64,000 nucleotides of DNA from Spirosoma validum (GCF_014699035.1 NZ_JACXAA010000003.1:434001-498000); one strand, 5' to 3'; shown: positions 26,033 through 35,855, counted from the first letter of the stretch. Made by a program: numbers and translations. Notes: generated by a model not told the origin, from the sequence alone.

Positions 26033-27061
26033 CTACCACTTATTCAGTTTAGCTAAATTCGCATCCGATACGTCGCCCGACTGAATAAGCAAACGGTGGC
26101 GGAACGTAACGGACTGACCGGCTGGTAGCGTATAGTTCATCGCTGGCGCTTTACCATCGGTAAAGACCGAAGGCGCTAATGGATTAGCGGCAAACAAGCC
26201 GTAGCCACGAGCGTGCCAATACGTTGGATAACCTACATTTTTTGGGTGATCCATCAGCACTACTGACACGGATTCGTTGCCTAGCTTTCCTGTCAATTTC
26301 GTCCATTCGGCACGGGTGCCCCAGACGGCGTCTCCCTCTACGCCCGCACTAGTATGATATAAGCCGGTTACGCCTTCATTGTTCAGGGCGGGAACCTTGG
26401 TCGCTACGCCCTGTGCATCAGTAAATACTTCGGGTTTCGTAGAAGGCTGCTCAAGTTGACGAGCCATCCGTAAGGCAATCATGCCTTCTTTATTGTCTTT
26501 AAAAACGACGTCTTTATCGGCTGCTTTTAATGTCGAAATTCGATTGATGGCCCGGTTATTGGCTCCAGCCTGAAACTGATACGTTGTTGTTTCCTGAAGC
26601 ATCACCTTACCGTCTTTGTCGAGCCAGTCGGCTGTAACCACCAGTTCTCCCTGACCATTACCATTTTTCATGGTTTTAACACCCGTGTGAACAATTGTTC
26701 CAAAAGGCCCTTTGTGTTCAGGTCCAATAGCCGTTGAGTTGTTCCAGAAATCATGACCGTTGACGTCACCGTAGTTAAACCACATACCAACGTGGTGCGG
26801 ATGATCAATACGTTCGCCGGGGCGAGGGTCGAGCGGCCAGCCACGCGTAATGAAATTACCACCTGCTGACATGATTGGGTAGAGTACCGGCTTTTTGAGC
26901 ACCGTCGGTCCAGGATAGATGTAGGCTGTAAATGGTTTCCCGTCGACTGTAACAGAAACGCGTTTCTGCGCTTCATCATGGGTAATTTTAATTGCGTTGG
27001 ACTGAGCCAGTGCTGGTAACGTTAACCCAGCCAGAAGGATAGTACGAATGAATTGGCGCAT
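26033..27061 (-). CDS. DUF6807 / PmoA-like secreted protein
   Basis: A 342-residue exported protein with a signal peptide (MRQFIRTILLAGLTLPALAQ). The pattern KPFTAYIYPG, KPVLYPIMSAGGNFITRGWP, GERIDHPHHVGMWFNYGDVNGHDFWNN and DHPKNVGYPTYWHARGYGLFAANPL is that of the PmoA/DUF6807 family, often found near secreted sugar-utilisation genes of planctomycetes and Bacteroidota. Conserved His residues in the HPHH motif suggest metal or substrate binding. No role in methane oxidation is implied. It is separated from the next minus-strand gene by a terminator at 27111. Confidence 0.88.
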   Translation of the reverse strand: MRQFIRTILLAGLTLPALAQSNAIKITHDEAQKRVSVTVDGKPFTAYIYPGPTVLKKPVLYPIMSAGGNFITRGWPLDPRPGERIDHPHHVGMWFNYGDVNGHDFWNNSTAIGPEHKGPFGTIVHTGVKTMKNGNGQGELVVTADWLDKDGKVMLQETTTYQFQAGANNRAINRISTLKAADKDVVFKDNKEGMIALRMARQLEQPSTKPEVFTDAQGVATKVPALNNEGVTGLYHTSAGVEGDAVWGTRAEWTKLTGKLGNESVSVVLMDHPKNVGYPTYWHARGYGLFAANPLAPSVFTDGKAPAMNYTLPAGQSVTFRHRLLIQSGDVSDANLAKLNKW

Positions 27062-27110
27062 CGGTTGATCATTAACAAGTGTAAGAGTTGTATTCGCATT
27101 CCGGGCAACT

Positions 27111-27146
27111 AAAAAACCGCCCCAACCTGAAAAAGGCGGGGCGGTT
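27111..27146 (-). terminator. Rho-independent terminator
   Basis: AACCGCCCC pairs with GGGGCGGTT around a 14-base loop, followed on the minus strand by a T run (complement of 27111-27116). It lies between the DUF6807 gene and the upstream minus-strand lipoprotein gene, so it ends transcription of the latter. Confidence 0.8.
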
Positions 27147-27187
27147 AAAATGCTACTGAATAAGTAGACCTAAAATTGTGTGTCCGA

Positions 27188-27802
27188 CTAATTACCCGTC
27201 AGAATTTTGTTGGTTACTTCCTGGTCGATGGTAATGTAGCCAGGATAATTGATCGATTTATTACCAAGAGAGAGCGTTGGTTTGATCCGAATCGTCAGCT
27301 TCGACGGTTGTGTGTTGGCTGCTCCCGACATATTCTGTACCAGTTGAGTAAAGGCATCCCGCGTTTTAGCGTCGGTAATTAACTGATACGCATTTGTACT
27401 CAACCGGATCGGTACACGCGTTTTGCCACCGGGTTGTACCTCAATACGTTGGTTCAAAAACCCATTAAACAGTTCCTGACCCGTTAGCAGAACTTTATAT
27501 TCTAATTGATTGATACCCGCCAGTTTACCAGTAGGATTGGTAATATCCAGGTTTATCCGGGCATCCAGGGGAACGTTACGTGTCAGCAAGCCAGTCGCTA
27601 GTCGGGGAAACCGGGCAAAATTGAGATCTTCCAGTTTGCGAAACTCGCGAACATCAACCCCCGCCAGATAGATGCTATCCGCAGAAGCAAGGGTATAGCG
27701 ACAGTCGCCAAGCGCCTTGGCCTGCGAAATCTGTTGATTAACACTACAGCGGCTAAACAACAAAGGGAAAGCGACTAATACGAAAACAAGTGTTTTTTTC
27801 AT
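27188..27802 (-). CDS. LEA14-like lipoprotein
   Basis: A 204-residue lipoprotein with signal MKKTLVFVLVAFPLLFSRC; the lipobox Cys is about residue 19. The rest is beta-rich, with a pattern near INLDITNPTGKLAGINQLEYKVLLTGQELFNGFLNQ that resembles the WHy/LEA14 domain, ending in IRIKPTLSLGNKS. The match is by general pattern only. A TAGCTTTG -7 box lies at 27867-27874 on the minus strand, about 65 bases upstream. Function unknown; likely a periplasmic or outer-membrane lipoprotein. Confidence 0.6.
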   Translation of the reverse strand: MKKTLVFVLVAFPLLFSRCSVNQQISQAKALGDCRYTLASADSIYLAGVDVREFRKLEDLNFARFPRLATGLLTRNVPLDARINLDITNPTGKLAGINQLEYKVLLTGQELFNGFLNQRIEVQPGGKTRVPIRLSTNAYQLITDAKTRDAFTQLVQNMSGAANTQPSKLTIRIKPTLSLGNKSINYPGYITIDQEVTNKILTGN

Positions 27803-28126
27803 GATTGGTTGTAAATCGTTTACTATAAACGTTCGACAGCAGGTAAAGGGTTTGGTTTAACCCTTACAAAGCTAAGTTTTCTTAACCTCGCTAGTACGTT
27901 CTGTCAACAGATCTAATTATAGACGGTAAAGCCGATTATTGGTCATTCGCATTCCATTCCGTCCTTAGTCAGTTGATTTGCGCGCTTGGTCAGTTGTAAC
28001 GCATTCGCTATTTTGAATACACTACAACGTATAATTTGCTAATTGGTTTACGATGAGGTTGCTATAAGTTAGGCCCTATAGCTTAACTATTTTTTTATCT
28101 TTGCTGTAGTACACTTTCCCATTTTC
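27803..28126. other. Divergent intergenic region
   Basis: 324 bases between two divergent genes. It holds a minus-strand -7 box at 27867-27874 for the lipoprotein and a plus-strand -7 box at 28096-28103 for aat. Nothing else is recognised. Confidence 0.6.
28096..28103 (+). promoter_or_regulatory. Bacteroidota -7 box for aat
   Basis: TATCTTTG matches TAnnTTTG, 24 bases before the aat start codon. Confidence 0.55.
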
Positions 28127-28735
28127 ATGGACAAGCTAACCGCCGACGACCTGATTTACGGGTACATCAACGGTATTTTCCCGATGGCCGACTCCGACGG
28201 TACATTATACTGGTATGCACCTGACCCTCGTGCTATTATTCCGATCCATACCTACGAACCCGCAAAATCGCTTCGTCCCGTTCTGAACCGTAACCAGTTT
28301 GAGATACGTATCGATACCGCTTTTACCGAAGTCATGCAGTGCTGCTCAAAACCACGTTCTGATGACGACAGTATCTGGATTTCGTCCGAAATCATTAATG
28401 CGTATACCGAATTGCATCACATGGGCTTAGCCCACAGCGTCGAGACGTATATTGACAATCAATTGGTTGGCGGTTTGTATGGTGTTGCGTTAGGTTCCGC
28501 TTTTTTTGGAGAATCGATGTTTCATCACGTTAGTAATGCCTCTAAAGTAGCCTTTCATCATCTGATCCTGATTTTGCGTCAGCAGCAGTTTACCCTGCTC
28601 GATACGCAGTTTATTAACGACAACGTCCGGCGCTACGGAGCCATTGAAATTCCTAAAGCTGACTACCTGAAGCAGCTTAAACTGGCCCTCCGTCACAAAG
28701 TCCGTTTTGTAGAACCTGTCGGCAATGAGCAATAG
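28127..28735 (+). CDS. aat: Leucyl/phenylalanyl-tRNA--protein transferase
   Basis: A 202-residue enzyme that adds Leu or Phe to proteins with N-terminal Lys or Arg (bacterial N-end rule). LIYGYINGIFPMADSDGTLYWYAPDPRAIIP is the conserved N-terminal motif, and HSVETYIDNQLVGGLYGVALGSAFFGESMFH is the catalytic-region motif. LLDTQFINDNVRRYGAIEIPKADYLKQL closes the family pattern. It is at the head of a run with proB and proA on the same strand, but proB has its own -7 box. Confidence 0.96.
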   Translation: MDKLTADDLIYGYINGIFPMADSDGTLYWYAPDPRAIIPIHTYEPAKSLRPVLNRNQFEIRIDTAFTEVMQCCSKPRSDDDSIWISSEIINAYTELHHMGLAHSVETYIDNQLVGGLYGVALGSAFFGESMFHHVSNASKVAFHHLILILRQQQFTLLDTQFINDNVRRYGAIEIPKADYLKQLKLALRHKVRFVEPVGNEQ

Positions 28736-28750
28736 AAACGGCTTATTACG

Positions 28751-28758
28751 TAATTTTG
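28751..28758 (+). promoter_or_regulatory. Bacteroidota -7 box for proBA
   Basis: TAATTTTG matches TAnnTTTG between the aat stop (28735) and the proB start (28786), 27 bases before the start codon, so proBA may be transcribed separately from aat. Confidence 0.5.
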
Positions 28759-28785
28759 CCGACTACAATCTGCTATTACGTTCTA

Positions 28786-29820
28786 ATGTCCAGGCCCGTT
28801 CTTGTTCTTAAATTTGGTACTGCTTCCATTACAAAACCCACCGGCGAGCCTAATGAGCCAATTATGGTCGACATTGCCCGGCAAGTGGCTTTGTTACATC
28901 CATACTATCGCATTGTACTGGTATCGTCAGGAGCGGTAGGAGCTGGAAAGGCGCTGATTCGGGAGTATAAGGGCGACATTACGCAACGCAAAGCCGCAGC
29001 GGCTGTCGGTAATCTGTTACTACTTAATCAGTACTCCCGCTTCTTTTCAATCTATGGCATTTCTATTGCGCAAAGCTTGTGCGAGCGCCACCATTTTGCC
29101 AGCCGCGATCAGTTTTTGCAACTCAAACAAACCTACGAAGAGCTGTGGGCAAACGATTTGATTCCGATTGCCAACGAAAACGACGTAGTAAGCAATCGTG
29201 AACTGAAATTTTCGGACAATGACGAGCTCGCGACGCTTATCGCCGTTGGCTTTGGTGCTAAAGCGATGATGCTTTGTACCTCTGTAGGTGGATTGCTGGA
29301 TGCCAATGGCCAGATTATCCGGCAAGTCGAGACCTTCGATGAACAAGTATTTGGCGTTGTTCGGACGGATAAATCGTCGCTGGGTTTGGGCGGTATGGCG
29401 TCGAAACTGACGTTTGCTAAGTTGGCTACACGCATGGGTATCCGGGTCGTTATTTTCGGATTGAACGAACCCGACAGCCTCGGGCGGGCGTTACGTGGCG
29501 AAACGGGTACCGAGTTTCTACCCCAATCGTCTACTTTATCAGCTCGAAATCGCTGGCTTGGTAGCGGCAGTCTGGTTGTGGGCCGTATACAGGTTGATGC
29601 CGGTGCGGTACGTGCTTTGCAACAACGACGTAGCTTATTAGCCGTTGGTATCCGGGCCGTACTAGGCGAATTTTCGACCGGCGAAATGATTGAAATTCTA
29701 GATGAGAACCAGGAGCCGGTAGCCGTAGCCCGCGTACGGATTTCGTCTGATACGTTATCGCAACAGCTTAATCAGCAAAATGTTGAGGTGGCTAATGCGA
29801 ATGATATCGTACTTTTGTAA
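28786..29820 (+). CDS. proB: Glutamate 5-kinase
   Basis: A 344-residue enzyme for the first step of proline synthesis. The amino-acid-kinase fold begins VLVLKFGTASITKPTGE. Conserved elements are VLVSSGAVGAGKAL, AAAVGNLLLLNQYS, PIANENDVVS, FSDNDELATLIAV and GGMASKLTFAKLATRMGI. A C-terminal PUA domain (GIRAVLGEFSTGEMIEILD) is present. ATG 28786 (MSRPVLVLKFG) is chosen because the 10 extra residues from 28756 are not part of the family. It lies 3 bases before proA, so they form an operon. Confidence 0.95.
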   Translation: MSRPVLVLKFGTASITKPTGEPNEPIMVDIARQVALLHPYYRIVLVSSGAVGAGKALIREYKGDITQRKAAAAVGNLLLLNQYSRFFSIYGISIAQSLCERHHFASRDQFLQLKQTYEELWANDLIPIANENDVVSNRELKFSDNDELATLIAVGFGAKAMMLCTSVGGLLDANGQIIRQVETFDEQVFGVVRTDKSSLGLGGMASKLTFAKLATRMGIRVVIFGLNEPDSLGRALRGETGTEFLPQSSTLSARNRWLGSGSLVVGRIQVDAGAVRALQQRRSLLAVGIRAVLGEFSTGEMIEILDENQEPVAVARVRISSDTLSQQLNQQNVEVANANDIVLL

Positions 29821-29823
29821 CCT

Positions 29824-31074
29824 ATGACACCTATTACGCCCCTGCTCCAATCGGCGCAACAAGCCGCGGCCGTCGTTCGTCGATTGAGTCCTGCTCAGAA
29901 AACAGACCTGCTTAATCGTCTAGCGGACGTATTGGCTGTGCATACAACTGAGATTGTGGCTGAGAACCAGAAAGACCTCGACCGGATGCCATCAACTGAT
30001 CCGAAATACGATCGGTTGAAGCTGACGGAAAGTCGGGTAGCGGATCTGTCGAAGAGTTTGCGTGACGTAGCGGTATTACCCGATCCGGCGGGGGAGGTTC
30101 TCCTGGAACGTACCATTGAGCAGGGATTGAAACTCAAAAAAATTGCGGTACCACTGGGTGTTGTAGGCGTCATTTACGAAGCTCGCCCGAACGTAACGGT
30201 CGACGTAGCGTCGTTATGTCTGCGCTCTGGAAACGCCTGTGTGCTGAAAGGTGGCAAAGAAGCGGATGCCTCGAACCGGTATTTGGTTGGGCTGATTCAG
30301 GGCGTATTAACTGAATTTAACGTACCAAAAGCCGCCGTTACGTTGCTTCCTCCTGACCGGGCGGTTGTTAATGAACTGCTGACGGCCACTCGTTACGTAG
30401 ATATCATTATCCCACGCGGATCGGATTCACTGATTCAGTTTGTTCGTAAAAACTCGTTGGTGCCAACGATTGAAACCGGCGCTGGCGTATGTCACGCCTA
30501 TGTTGAGGAATCGGCTGATTTAGACAAAGCCGTGGCCATCGTCGTAAACGCGCGCGTATCACGCCCATCAGTCTGCAATTCGCTCGACTGCGTACTGGTT
30601 GACGAAGCTATCGCAGAGCGCTTCTTACCGATGTTAGTCGATGACTTCAACAAGTGGAACGTAGAGGTTTTTGCTGACGAATTGTCTTTCGAGGTTTTCG
30701 AAAAAGCGGGCTATACGAACCTGCAACATGCCAAATCAGAGGATTTTGGTCGTGAATTTTTAGATTACAAGTGCGCTGTAAAAGTCGTTGCCGGACTTGA
30801 CGAAGCGCTGTCGCATATTCAAACCTACTCGTCGCGACATTCTGAAGCGATTCTGTCACAGAATCAGTCCCATATTGACCAGTTCCTGCGCGAAGTAGAT
30901 GCGGCTGCCGTTTATGCGAATGCGTCTACTCGCTTCACCGATGGTGGCGTCTTTGGTTTAGGGGCCGAAATTGGTATCTCGACTCAAAAACTCCATGCAC
31001 GTGGACCCTTTGCGCTTGAAAAGCTGGTCACCGAAAAATGGATTGTGGTTGGTGATGGACAGGTACGTTGGTAG
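29824..31074 (+). CDS. proA: Glutamate-5-semialdehyde dehydrogenase (gamma-glutamyl phosphate reductase)
   Basis: A 416-residue NADP-dependent enzyme for the second step of proline synthesis. The pattern KKIAVPLGVVGVIYEARPNVTVD, GNACVLKGGKEADASNR, IPRGSDSLIQFVRKNS, the catalytic-region VSRPSVCNSLDCVLVDE with the active Cys, and TRFTDGGVFGLGAEIGISTQKLHARGP at the end are diagnostic. It starts 3 bases after proB, so the two are translationally linked. Confidence 0.97.
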   Translation: MTPITPLLQSAQQAAAVVRRLSPAQKTDLLNRLADVLAVHTTEIVAENQKDLDRMPSTDPKYDRLKLTESRVADLSKSLRDVAVLPDPAGEVLLERTIEQGLKLKKIAVPLGVVGVIYEARPNVTVDVASLCLRSGNACVLKGGKEADASNRYLVGLIQGVLTEFNVPKAAVTLLPPDRAVVNELLTATRYVDIIIPRGSDSLIQFVRKNSLVPTIETGAGVCHAYVEESADLDKAVAIVVNARVSRPSVCNSLDCVLVDEAIAERFLPMLVDDFNKWNVEVFADELSFEVFEKAGYTNLQHAKSEDFGREFLDYKCAVKVVAGLDEALSHIQTYSSRHSEAILSQNQSHIDQFLREVDAAAVYANASTRFTDGGVFGLGAEIGISTQKLHARGPFALEKLVTEKWIVVGDGQVRW

Positions 31075-31155
31075 AATCATCAACTACTTTACCTGTCTGG
31101 ACTACCGAACATGGGTTAGAAGTACTTTTTGTGAGAAGAGTCTAACCGCGTCCAG

Positions 31156-31623
31156 TTAGTAACGATTATCCGATGGCAAAGTGACTGTCTCCAGCCAATA
31201 TACACGTAGCAACTCAAAATAATTTATCCATTGCTCCGTGGTTAAGGGCTTGGCAATGAATGAGTGAACTCCCAAATCATATGCCCGCTGCACATCTTCT
31301 ATTGTCTGATAAGCACTGATCGCAATAACAGGTAAACGCGGATAGGTGTGTCGGAGGACCGTCAGGAGGTGCCAGCCGATTTCGGGTTGGGGCAAATAGA
31401 TGTCCAGTAATATCAGACGGACGGCCTGAGCCTCATTTTTTGAACTAGCCTGCATATACTCGACTGCTTCGGATGTAGTCTGCACAAAAACCGGCCTGGC
31501 TTGCGGAAAGCGCTGCCCCAAACCATAACTCATCACTACTTGATGCTCAGGATTGTCTTCAATAATCAGGATAGGAAACGTACGATCTGATCGGGTTGAT
31601 GGAGTCGTAACGGATGCTGTCAT
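31156..31623 (-). CDS. Stand-alone response regulator receiver protein
   Basis: A 155-residue receiver domain without an output domain. LIIEDNPEHQVVM gives the acidic pocket, LILLDIYLPQPEIG carries the phospho-acceptor Asp, and AISAYQ and FIAKPLT give the switch Ser and Lys. The C-terminal YWLETVTLP matches that of the receiver at 4566. It is divergent from the histidine kinase at 31719 (95 bases between starts), so the pair probably works together. Confidence 0.88.
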   Translation of the reverse strand: MTASVTTPSTRSDRTFPILIIEDNPEHQVVMSYGLGQRFPQARPVFVQTTSEAVEYMQASSKNEAQAVRLILLDIYLPQPEIGWHLLTVLRHTYPRLPVIAISAYQTIEDVQRAYDLGVHSFIAKPLTTEQWINYFELLRVYWLETVTLPSDNRY

Positions 31624-31718
31624 AAATATTACTTATAAACCAGATCGTAAATTTACAGTTAAATGTAAAGATATTCTTTCGGACATACGATTGATTAGAT
31701 TTAACTTTTGGAATATCA

Positions 31719-32990
31719 GTGGAAAACAGTCCAACTATTGCCTCACCTTTGATAACGATTGCTGCTTATCTGTTTGCTAAGCGAGAAGTGATTCTCAACA
31801 GTTGGTTTACTCGGGTTACGGAAGACCCGGCATCCATAACAGCGGTTACCTTAACCCGTGATGAATTCAACGATCAGATTCCGCTTATTCTGGATATTCT
31901 GGATCAACGGCTACGTCATCAAAAACCTAAGCTGAATGCATTAACCATAGCCTCCGAACATGGAATGCACCGCTGGCACAAAGGCTATGGCTTGACCGAA
32001 CTACTCCAGGAAGTAGCGCACCTGCATACGCTGATTACCCATGAGCTGGAAATTTACGGGTCTATTTATGCCGATACTGAATTGAGCGTCCTATCCAATG
32101 CTCATCGTTTAGTGAACGAAATCATGCACGAAGCTATTCAGGGCAGTGCGGCTCAGTATAACGACCTGCAACGGCAGGATGCCTCGCAGCGAGCCACAAA
32201 TCTTCAACAGGCCTTACAGGCGCTGGATGAACTGACCCGGCAGCGGGGCGAAGTGCTGAGAAATACATCGCATGATCTTCGCAGCCATTTCTCACTGTTG
32301 AGCGGGGCTGCCTGGATGCTGGACCAGCCCGGCACAGAGCGGGAACAAAAGCAATGGCGGGATATGTGGCAACGTAATCTGGATAGTGCCGCTACGTTGC
32401 TGATGAAGCTGATGGACTTTGCCCGCTTAGAAGCTGGCCAGGAAACTCTGCAAATTGAATCGTTTAATGCAGGAGACTTATTACGACAGATCGCCGGAAG
32501 TATTCAGCCTTCAGCTGAGCAACGTCGATTATCATTTGAATGGACCGGACCCGAATCCTTAGTTGTTGATGGTGACCCGATTAAGGTGCAACGGATCGTA
32601 CAGAACCTACTGACTAATGCCTTAAATCACACCCAGCAAGGATGGATTACATTGAGCTGGAGCCGGGAAGATAATTTTCGCTGGATCGTGAGTGTACAGG
32701 ATAGCGGACCTGGCTTACCGCCGAATATTGCTGGAGAAGTAGGCCAGGCTTTAGTACCCACAGTTGATTCAACATCCATTTTTCGGGACAGTAATCCGAT
32801 ACAACCTGCACCGGACCCAGAGAAGGCCATCCCTGTTAATCCCTCTCAGCCGAAAGGCGAAGGGATTGGCCTGTTGATTGTCAAAAAGCTTTGTGAACTG
32901 TTGCGGGCTGATCTGGATATTGAAACCCGACCTGAAGTGGGTACCTTGTTTCGGGTTCGTTTTCCAATGCACTACACAAAGCATGACTGA
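31719..32990 (+). CDS. Sensor histidine kinase with RsbRD-like N-terminus
   Basis: A 423-residue soluble histidine kinase starting with GTG at 31719. Residues 1-145 are helical (ITIAAYLFAKREVILNSWFTRV) and resemble the RsbRD/globin-like sensory helices of stress regulators. HisKA has His185 in NTSHDLRSHFSLL, and HATPase_c has the N box NLLTNALNHT, G1 box DSGPGLP and G2 box GEGIGLLIVKKL. It has no membrane segment. An insertion of about 45 residues (GEVGQALVPTVDSTS region) sits between the G1 and G2 boxes. It is divergent from the receiver at 31156, its likely partner. Confidence 0.9.
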   Translation: MENSPTIASPLITIAAYLFAKREVILNSWFTRVTEDPASITAVTLTRDEFNDQIPLILDILDQRLRHQKPKLNALTIASEHGMHRWHKGYGLTELLQEVAHLHTLITHELEIYGSIYADTELSVLSNAHRLVNEIMHEAIQGSAAQYNDLQRQDASQRATNLQQALQALDELTRQRGEVLRNTSHDLRSHFSLLSGAAWMLDQPGTEREQKQWRDMWQRNLDSAATLLMKLMDFARLEAGQETLQIESFNAGDLLRQIAGSIQPSAEQRRLSFEWTGPESLVVDGDPIKVQRIVQNLLTNALNHTQQGWITLSWSREDNFRWIVSVQDSGPGLPPNIAGEVGQALVPTVDSTSIFRDSNPIQPAPDPEKAIPVNPSQPKGEGIGLLIVKKLCELLRADLDIETRPEVGTLFRVRFPMHYTKHD

Positions 32991-33074
32991 TTTTCTCTGA
33001 GTTGGACTATCCAAAATTAAGAGTGTGTTCGTCGCGATTATATATACATAGGTAAATCAGTAAAATTGTCAAAA

Positions 33075-33103
33075 TTTCTCTCCTGATTGAGGCAGGAGAG
33101 AAA
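33075..33103 (+). terminator. 11-bp perfect hairpin
   Basis: TTTCTCTCCTG (33075-33085) and its exact complement (33093-33103) flank a 7-base loop 85 bases after the histidine kinase stop. There is no T tail, so it is weakly supported as a terminator. Confidence 0.45.
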
Positions 33104-33241
33104 CTACGTCCTGCTGTTTAATCGACTAGCCTTCAAATCGTTATATTGAGTAATAGTGGATGCTATAATAGCGTAGATTAAGTTTTTAGGCTTTTCTGCC
33201 TAAATTCCGCTGTTTTTCGATTATTCCTCGTATTGATCCTG

Positions 33242-35728
33242 ATGAAATTATTGCTCTGCTGGTCACTTGCTTTCCTGACAGCGTCCGTGCTTGCCCAGCC
33301 TGCTCCAAAACAAACCCGCTCTACAAGTCGGCCGGAACTCACTGTTGAAACCATTATGCAGGACCCCGATACGTGGGTGGGCTCATCACCCTCCAATCCG
33401 TTCTGGTCCGATGATTCCCGAACGCTGTATTTCAACTGGAATCCTGCCAGCGAGCGTACGACAGGAGCGAAAGAGAAGCCAGCCCAGAGTGATTCACTCT
33501 ATAAAGTGACCTTTAGCACAAATGCCCGGAGTAAACGTTTAACGGCCTCGAAGCCGATTAGAGTTAGTCCGGCTGAACGACGGGTCTTACCAGCGGCTCC
33601 GGGCGCGACCTACAATCGGGCCTATACGCAACGGCTGTTTGAGCGGCAGGGCGATTTGTTTTTGCTCGATATAAAATCCGGTTCCATTCGGCAGTTGACC
33701 AACACCGTTGAGACGGAAAGCGAACTTACTTTCTCGGGAGACGAACAGCAGGCCATCTTTCGTCGGGGTTCAAATCTGTTTAGTATTGACCTACGAACGG
33801 GCGAGCTGACTCAACTCACTGACTTTAAATCCGGGACTAAAAAAGAAGAGCCGAAGCTGACCGACCAGGAGAAGTTTTTGCAACAGGACCAACTGCGGTT
33901 GTCGACGGTGTTGAAAGAACGAAAAGACAAGAAAGACGAAGGCGAACGTATCAGCAAAGCCAACCGGCCCAAACGTCCGAAAGAGATTTATTTCGCCGAC
34001 AAGCAGGTAGTTACTCCGCAACTCAGCCCCGACGGCCAGTTCGTTACGTATCGACTGACCAAATCGGCGGCCAATGCGAAAACGGCTCTCGTGCCTAATT
34101 ACGTCACCGAATCGGGCTATACAGAGAATATTACGGCTCGTACGAAAGTAGGCGCTCCACCAGCCAGCCAGGAGTTTTTTGTCTACGATATTGCCAATGA
34201 CACGGTTCGGTCAGTGGATTTGAGCGGCATTCCGGGTATCGGGGACCTACCCGCTTATCTGAAGTCGGCCAGCACTGCCAAGCGCGACACTACCAAAAAA
34301 ACGCGTCCTGTCATCATCAATGGGCCCATCTGGTCCGATAACGGTAAACTGTGCGTGGTCGTGCTTCGGTCGTTGGATAATAAAGACCGCTGGATTATGC
34401 GCCTTGACCTAAACACAAGTCCGACCGCCCCACTAAAACCTTTGCTTCTTGACCGCCAGCACGAGGATACCTGGATTGGCGGCCCGGGTATTAACTGGCA
34501 GGGGGGCGGTTCGTCCGCACCAGCTAACATAGGTTTTCTGGCTGATAATCAAACCATCTGGTTTCAGTCGGAAGCTGATGGCTATTCGCACCTGTATACC
34601 GTTAACGTGCTGACGAATGCCAGGAAACAACTGACTTCCGGTAAGTTTGAAGTACAACAGGTTAGGCTTTCGAAAGATAAAACGCATTTTTTTCTTCAAA
34701 CCAACGAAGTGCATCCGGGCGAGCAGCACTATTACCGGATGTCGGCGAATGGTGGTGTCCGAACCCGCCTGACAACCTTAATCGGTGCCAACGACGTAAC
34801 ACTCTCACCTGACGAAACCCGTATGGCTATTCGCTATTCGGCCAGCAATCAGCCCTGGGAGTTATACGCAATGGATGTAAAACCAGAAAAGGACAAAGGA
34901 GAAGAGAAAAAAGAAGCTATAAAATTAACCGATTCGCCGACGGAGCGTTTCAAAGAATATCCCTGGCGGGAGCCACAGTTCGTGACCATCCCGGCCCGCG
35001 ACGGCCAGACGATTTACGCCCGGCTCTATAAACCCGAGAACCCCACGGGTAAATCGGTTGTATTTGTTCATGGAGCTGGTTATTTGCAGAATGCTCACAA
35101 ATGGTGGAGTCAGTATTTTCGCGAGTATATGTTTCATAACCTGCTCGCAGATAAGGGCTATACGGTGCTCGACATCGACTACCGGGCTAGCGCAGGATAC
35201 GGACGCGACTGGCGCACGGGCATCTACCGATACATGGGTGGGAAAGATCTGGAAGATCATGTCGATGCGGCAAAGTGGCTTGTGCAGATGCAGGGCGTCG
35301 ATGCCAGTCGCATCGGCATTTATGGGGGATCATACGGAGGCTTCATTACGCTCATGGCCATGTTCACTACTCCCGACGTCTTCAAGGCTGGAGCAGCTCT
35401 CCGGCCCGTAACGGACTGGGCCGCCTACAACCATGGGTACACGGCTAACATCTTAAATGAACCGCAATTAGATTCACTGGCGTACCGCCGTTCGTCGCCT
35501 ATTTATTATGCTGAAGGGCTAAAAGGTCATCTACTTATCTGTCACGGCATGGTCGACGTAAACGTGCATTTTCAGGATGCTGTTCAGTTGGCGCAACGGC
35601 TCATCGAACTCAAAAAAGAGAACTGGGAACTAGCCGTTTACCCCGTCGAAGACCATTCTTTTGTGGAACCGACAAGCTGGATGGATGAATACAAGCGGAT
35701 TCTGAAACTGTTCGAAGAACGATTATGA
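33242..35728 (+). CDS. S9 family prolyl oligopeptidase-type peptidase
   Basis: An exported 828-residue serine peptidase. ATG 33242 gives a signal peptide (MKLLLCWSLAFLTASVLAQ). The N-terminal beta-propeller runs to about 560 (WSDDSRTLYFNW, LSPDGQFVTYRL and LSPDETRMAI are propeller-blade-type strands). The alpha/beta-hydrolase domain begins near PARDGQTIYARLYKP. The catalytic Ser is about residue 697 in IYGGSYGGFITLM, the Asp is in CHGMVDVNVHFQDAV and the His is in EDHSFVEP. The closest type is the S9C/DPP-IV-like group, probably degrading peptides in the periplasm. It is flanked by no obvious operon partner. Confidence 0.95.
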   Translation: MKLLLCWSLAFLTASVLAQPAPKQTRSTSRPELTVETIMQDPDTWVGSSPSNPFWSDDSRTLYFNWNPASERTTGAKEKPAQSDSLYKVTFSTNARSKRLTASKPIRVSPAERRVLPAAPGATYNRAYTQRLFERQGDLFLLDIKSGSIRQLTNTVETESELTFSGDEQQAIFRRGSNLFSIDLRTGELTQLTDFKSGTKKEEPKLTDQEKFLQQDQLRLSTVLKERKDKKDEGERISKANRPKRPKEIYFADKQVVTPQLSPDGQFVTYRLTKSAANAKTALVPNYVTESGYTENITARTKVGAPPASQEFFVYDIANDTVRSVDLSGIPGIGDLPAYLKSASTAKRDTTKKTRPVIINGPIWSDNGKLCVVVLRSLDNKDRWIMRLDLNTSPTAPLKPLLLDRQHEDTWIGGPGINWQGGGSSAPANIGFLADNQTIWFQSEADGYSHLYTVNVLTNARKQLTSGKFEVQQVRLSKDKTHFFLQTNEVHPGEQHYYRMSANGGVRTRLTTLIGANDVTLSPDETRMAIRYSASNQPWELYAMDVKPEKDKGEEKKEAIKLTDSPTERFKEYPWREPQFVTIPARDGQTIYARLYKPENPTGKSVVFVHGAGYLQNAHKWWSQYFREYMFHNLLADKGYTVLDIDYRASAGYGRDWRTGIYRYMGGKDLEDHVDAAKWLVQMQGVDASRIGIYGGSYGGFITLMAMFTTPDVFKAGAALRPVTDWAAYNHGYTANILNEPQLDSLAYRRSSPIYYAEGLKGHLLICHGMVDVNVHFQDAVQLAQRLIELKKENWELAVYPVEDHSFVEPTSWMDEYKRILKLFEERL

Positions 35729-35787
35729 TTCGTTAACATGACTTATACTTACCCCGCCGAAGCTCTGACTGGGTAATTTATATTATC

Positions 35788-35855
35788 AATACCCGTAATA
35801 CCTGCCCCACCATTTCTGCAAACTACGTCGGATTTCGTCTTCGCGGGTATTGTGA
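35788..35855 (-). repeat. Second, diverged copy of the rarA 3' end
   Basis: Read on the minus strand, this stretch encodes NTREDEIRRSLQKWWG, then RYYGY and a stop. It closely matches the last residues of the rarA product (AREAEIRRSLQKWWG, then DWYGY) at 36464-36526. The shared DNA core, CCCCACCATTTCTGCAAACT (35805-35824), is exact, and the following bases differ at a few positions. The copy has no upstream coding sequence of its own. It lies beyond the DUF4926 gene, so the DUF6883-DUF4926 cassette is bracketed by two rarA tails in direct orientation. Confidence 0.85.
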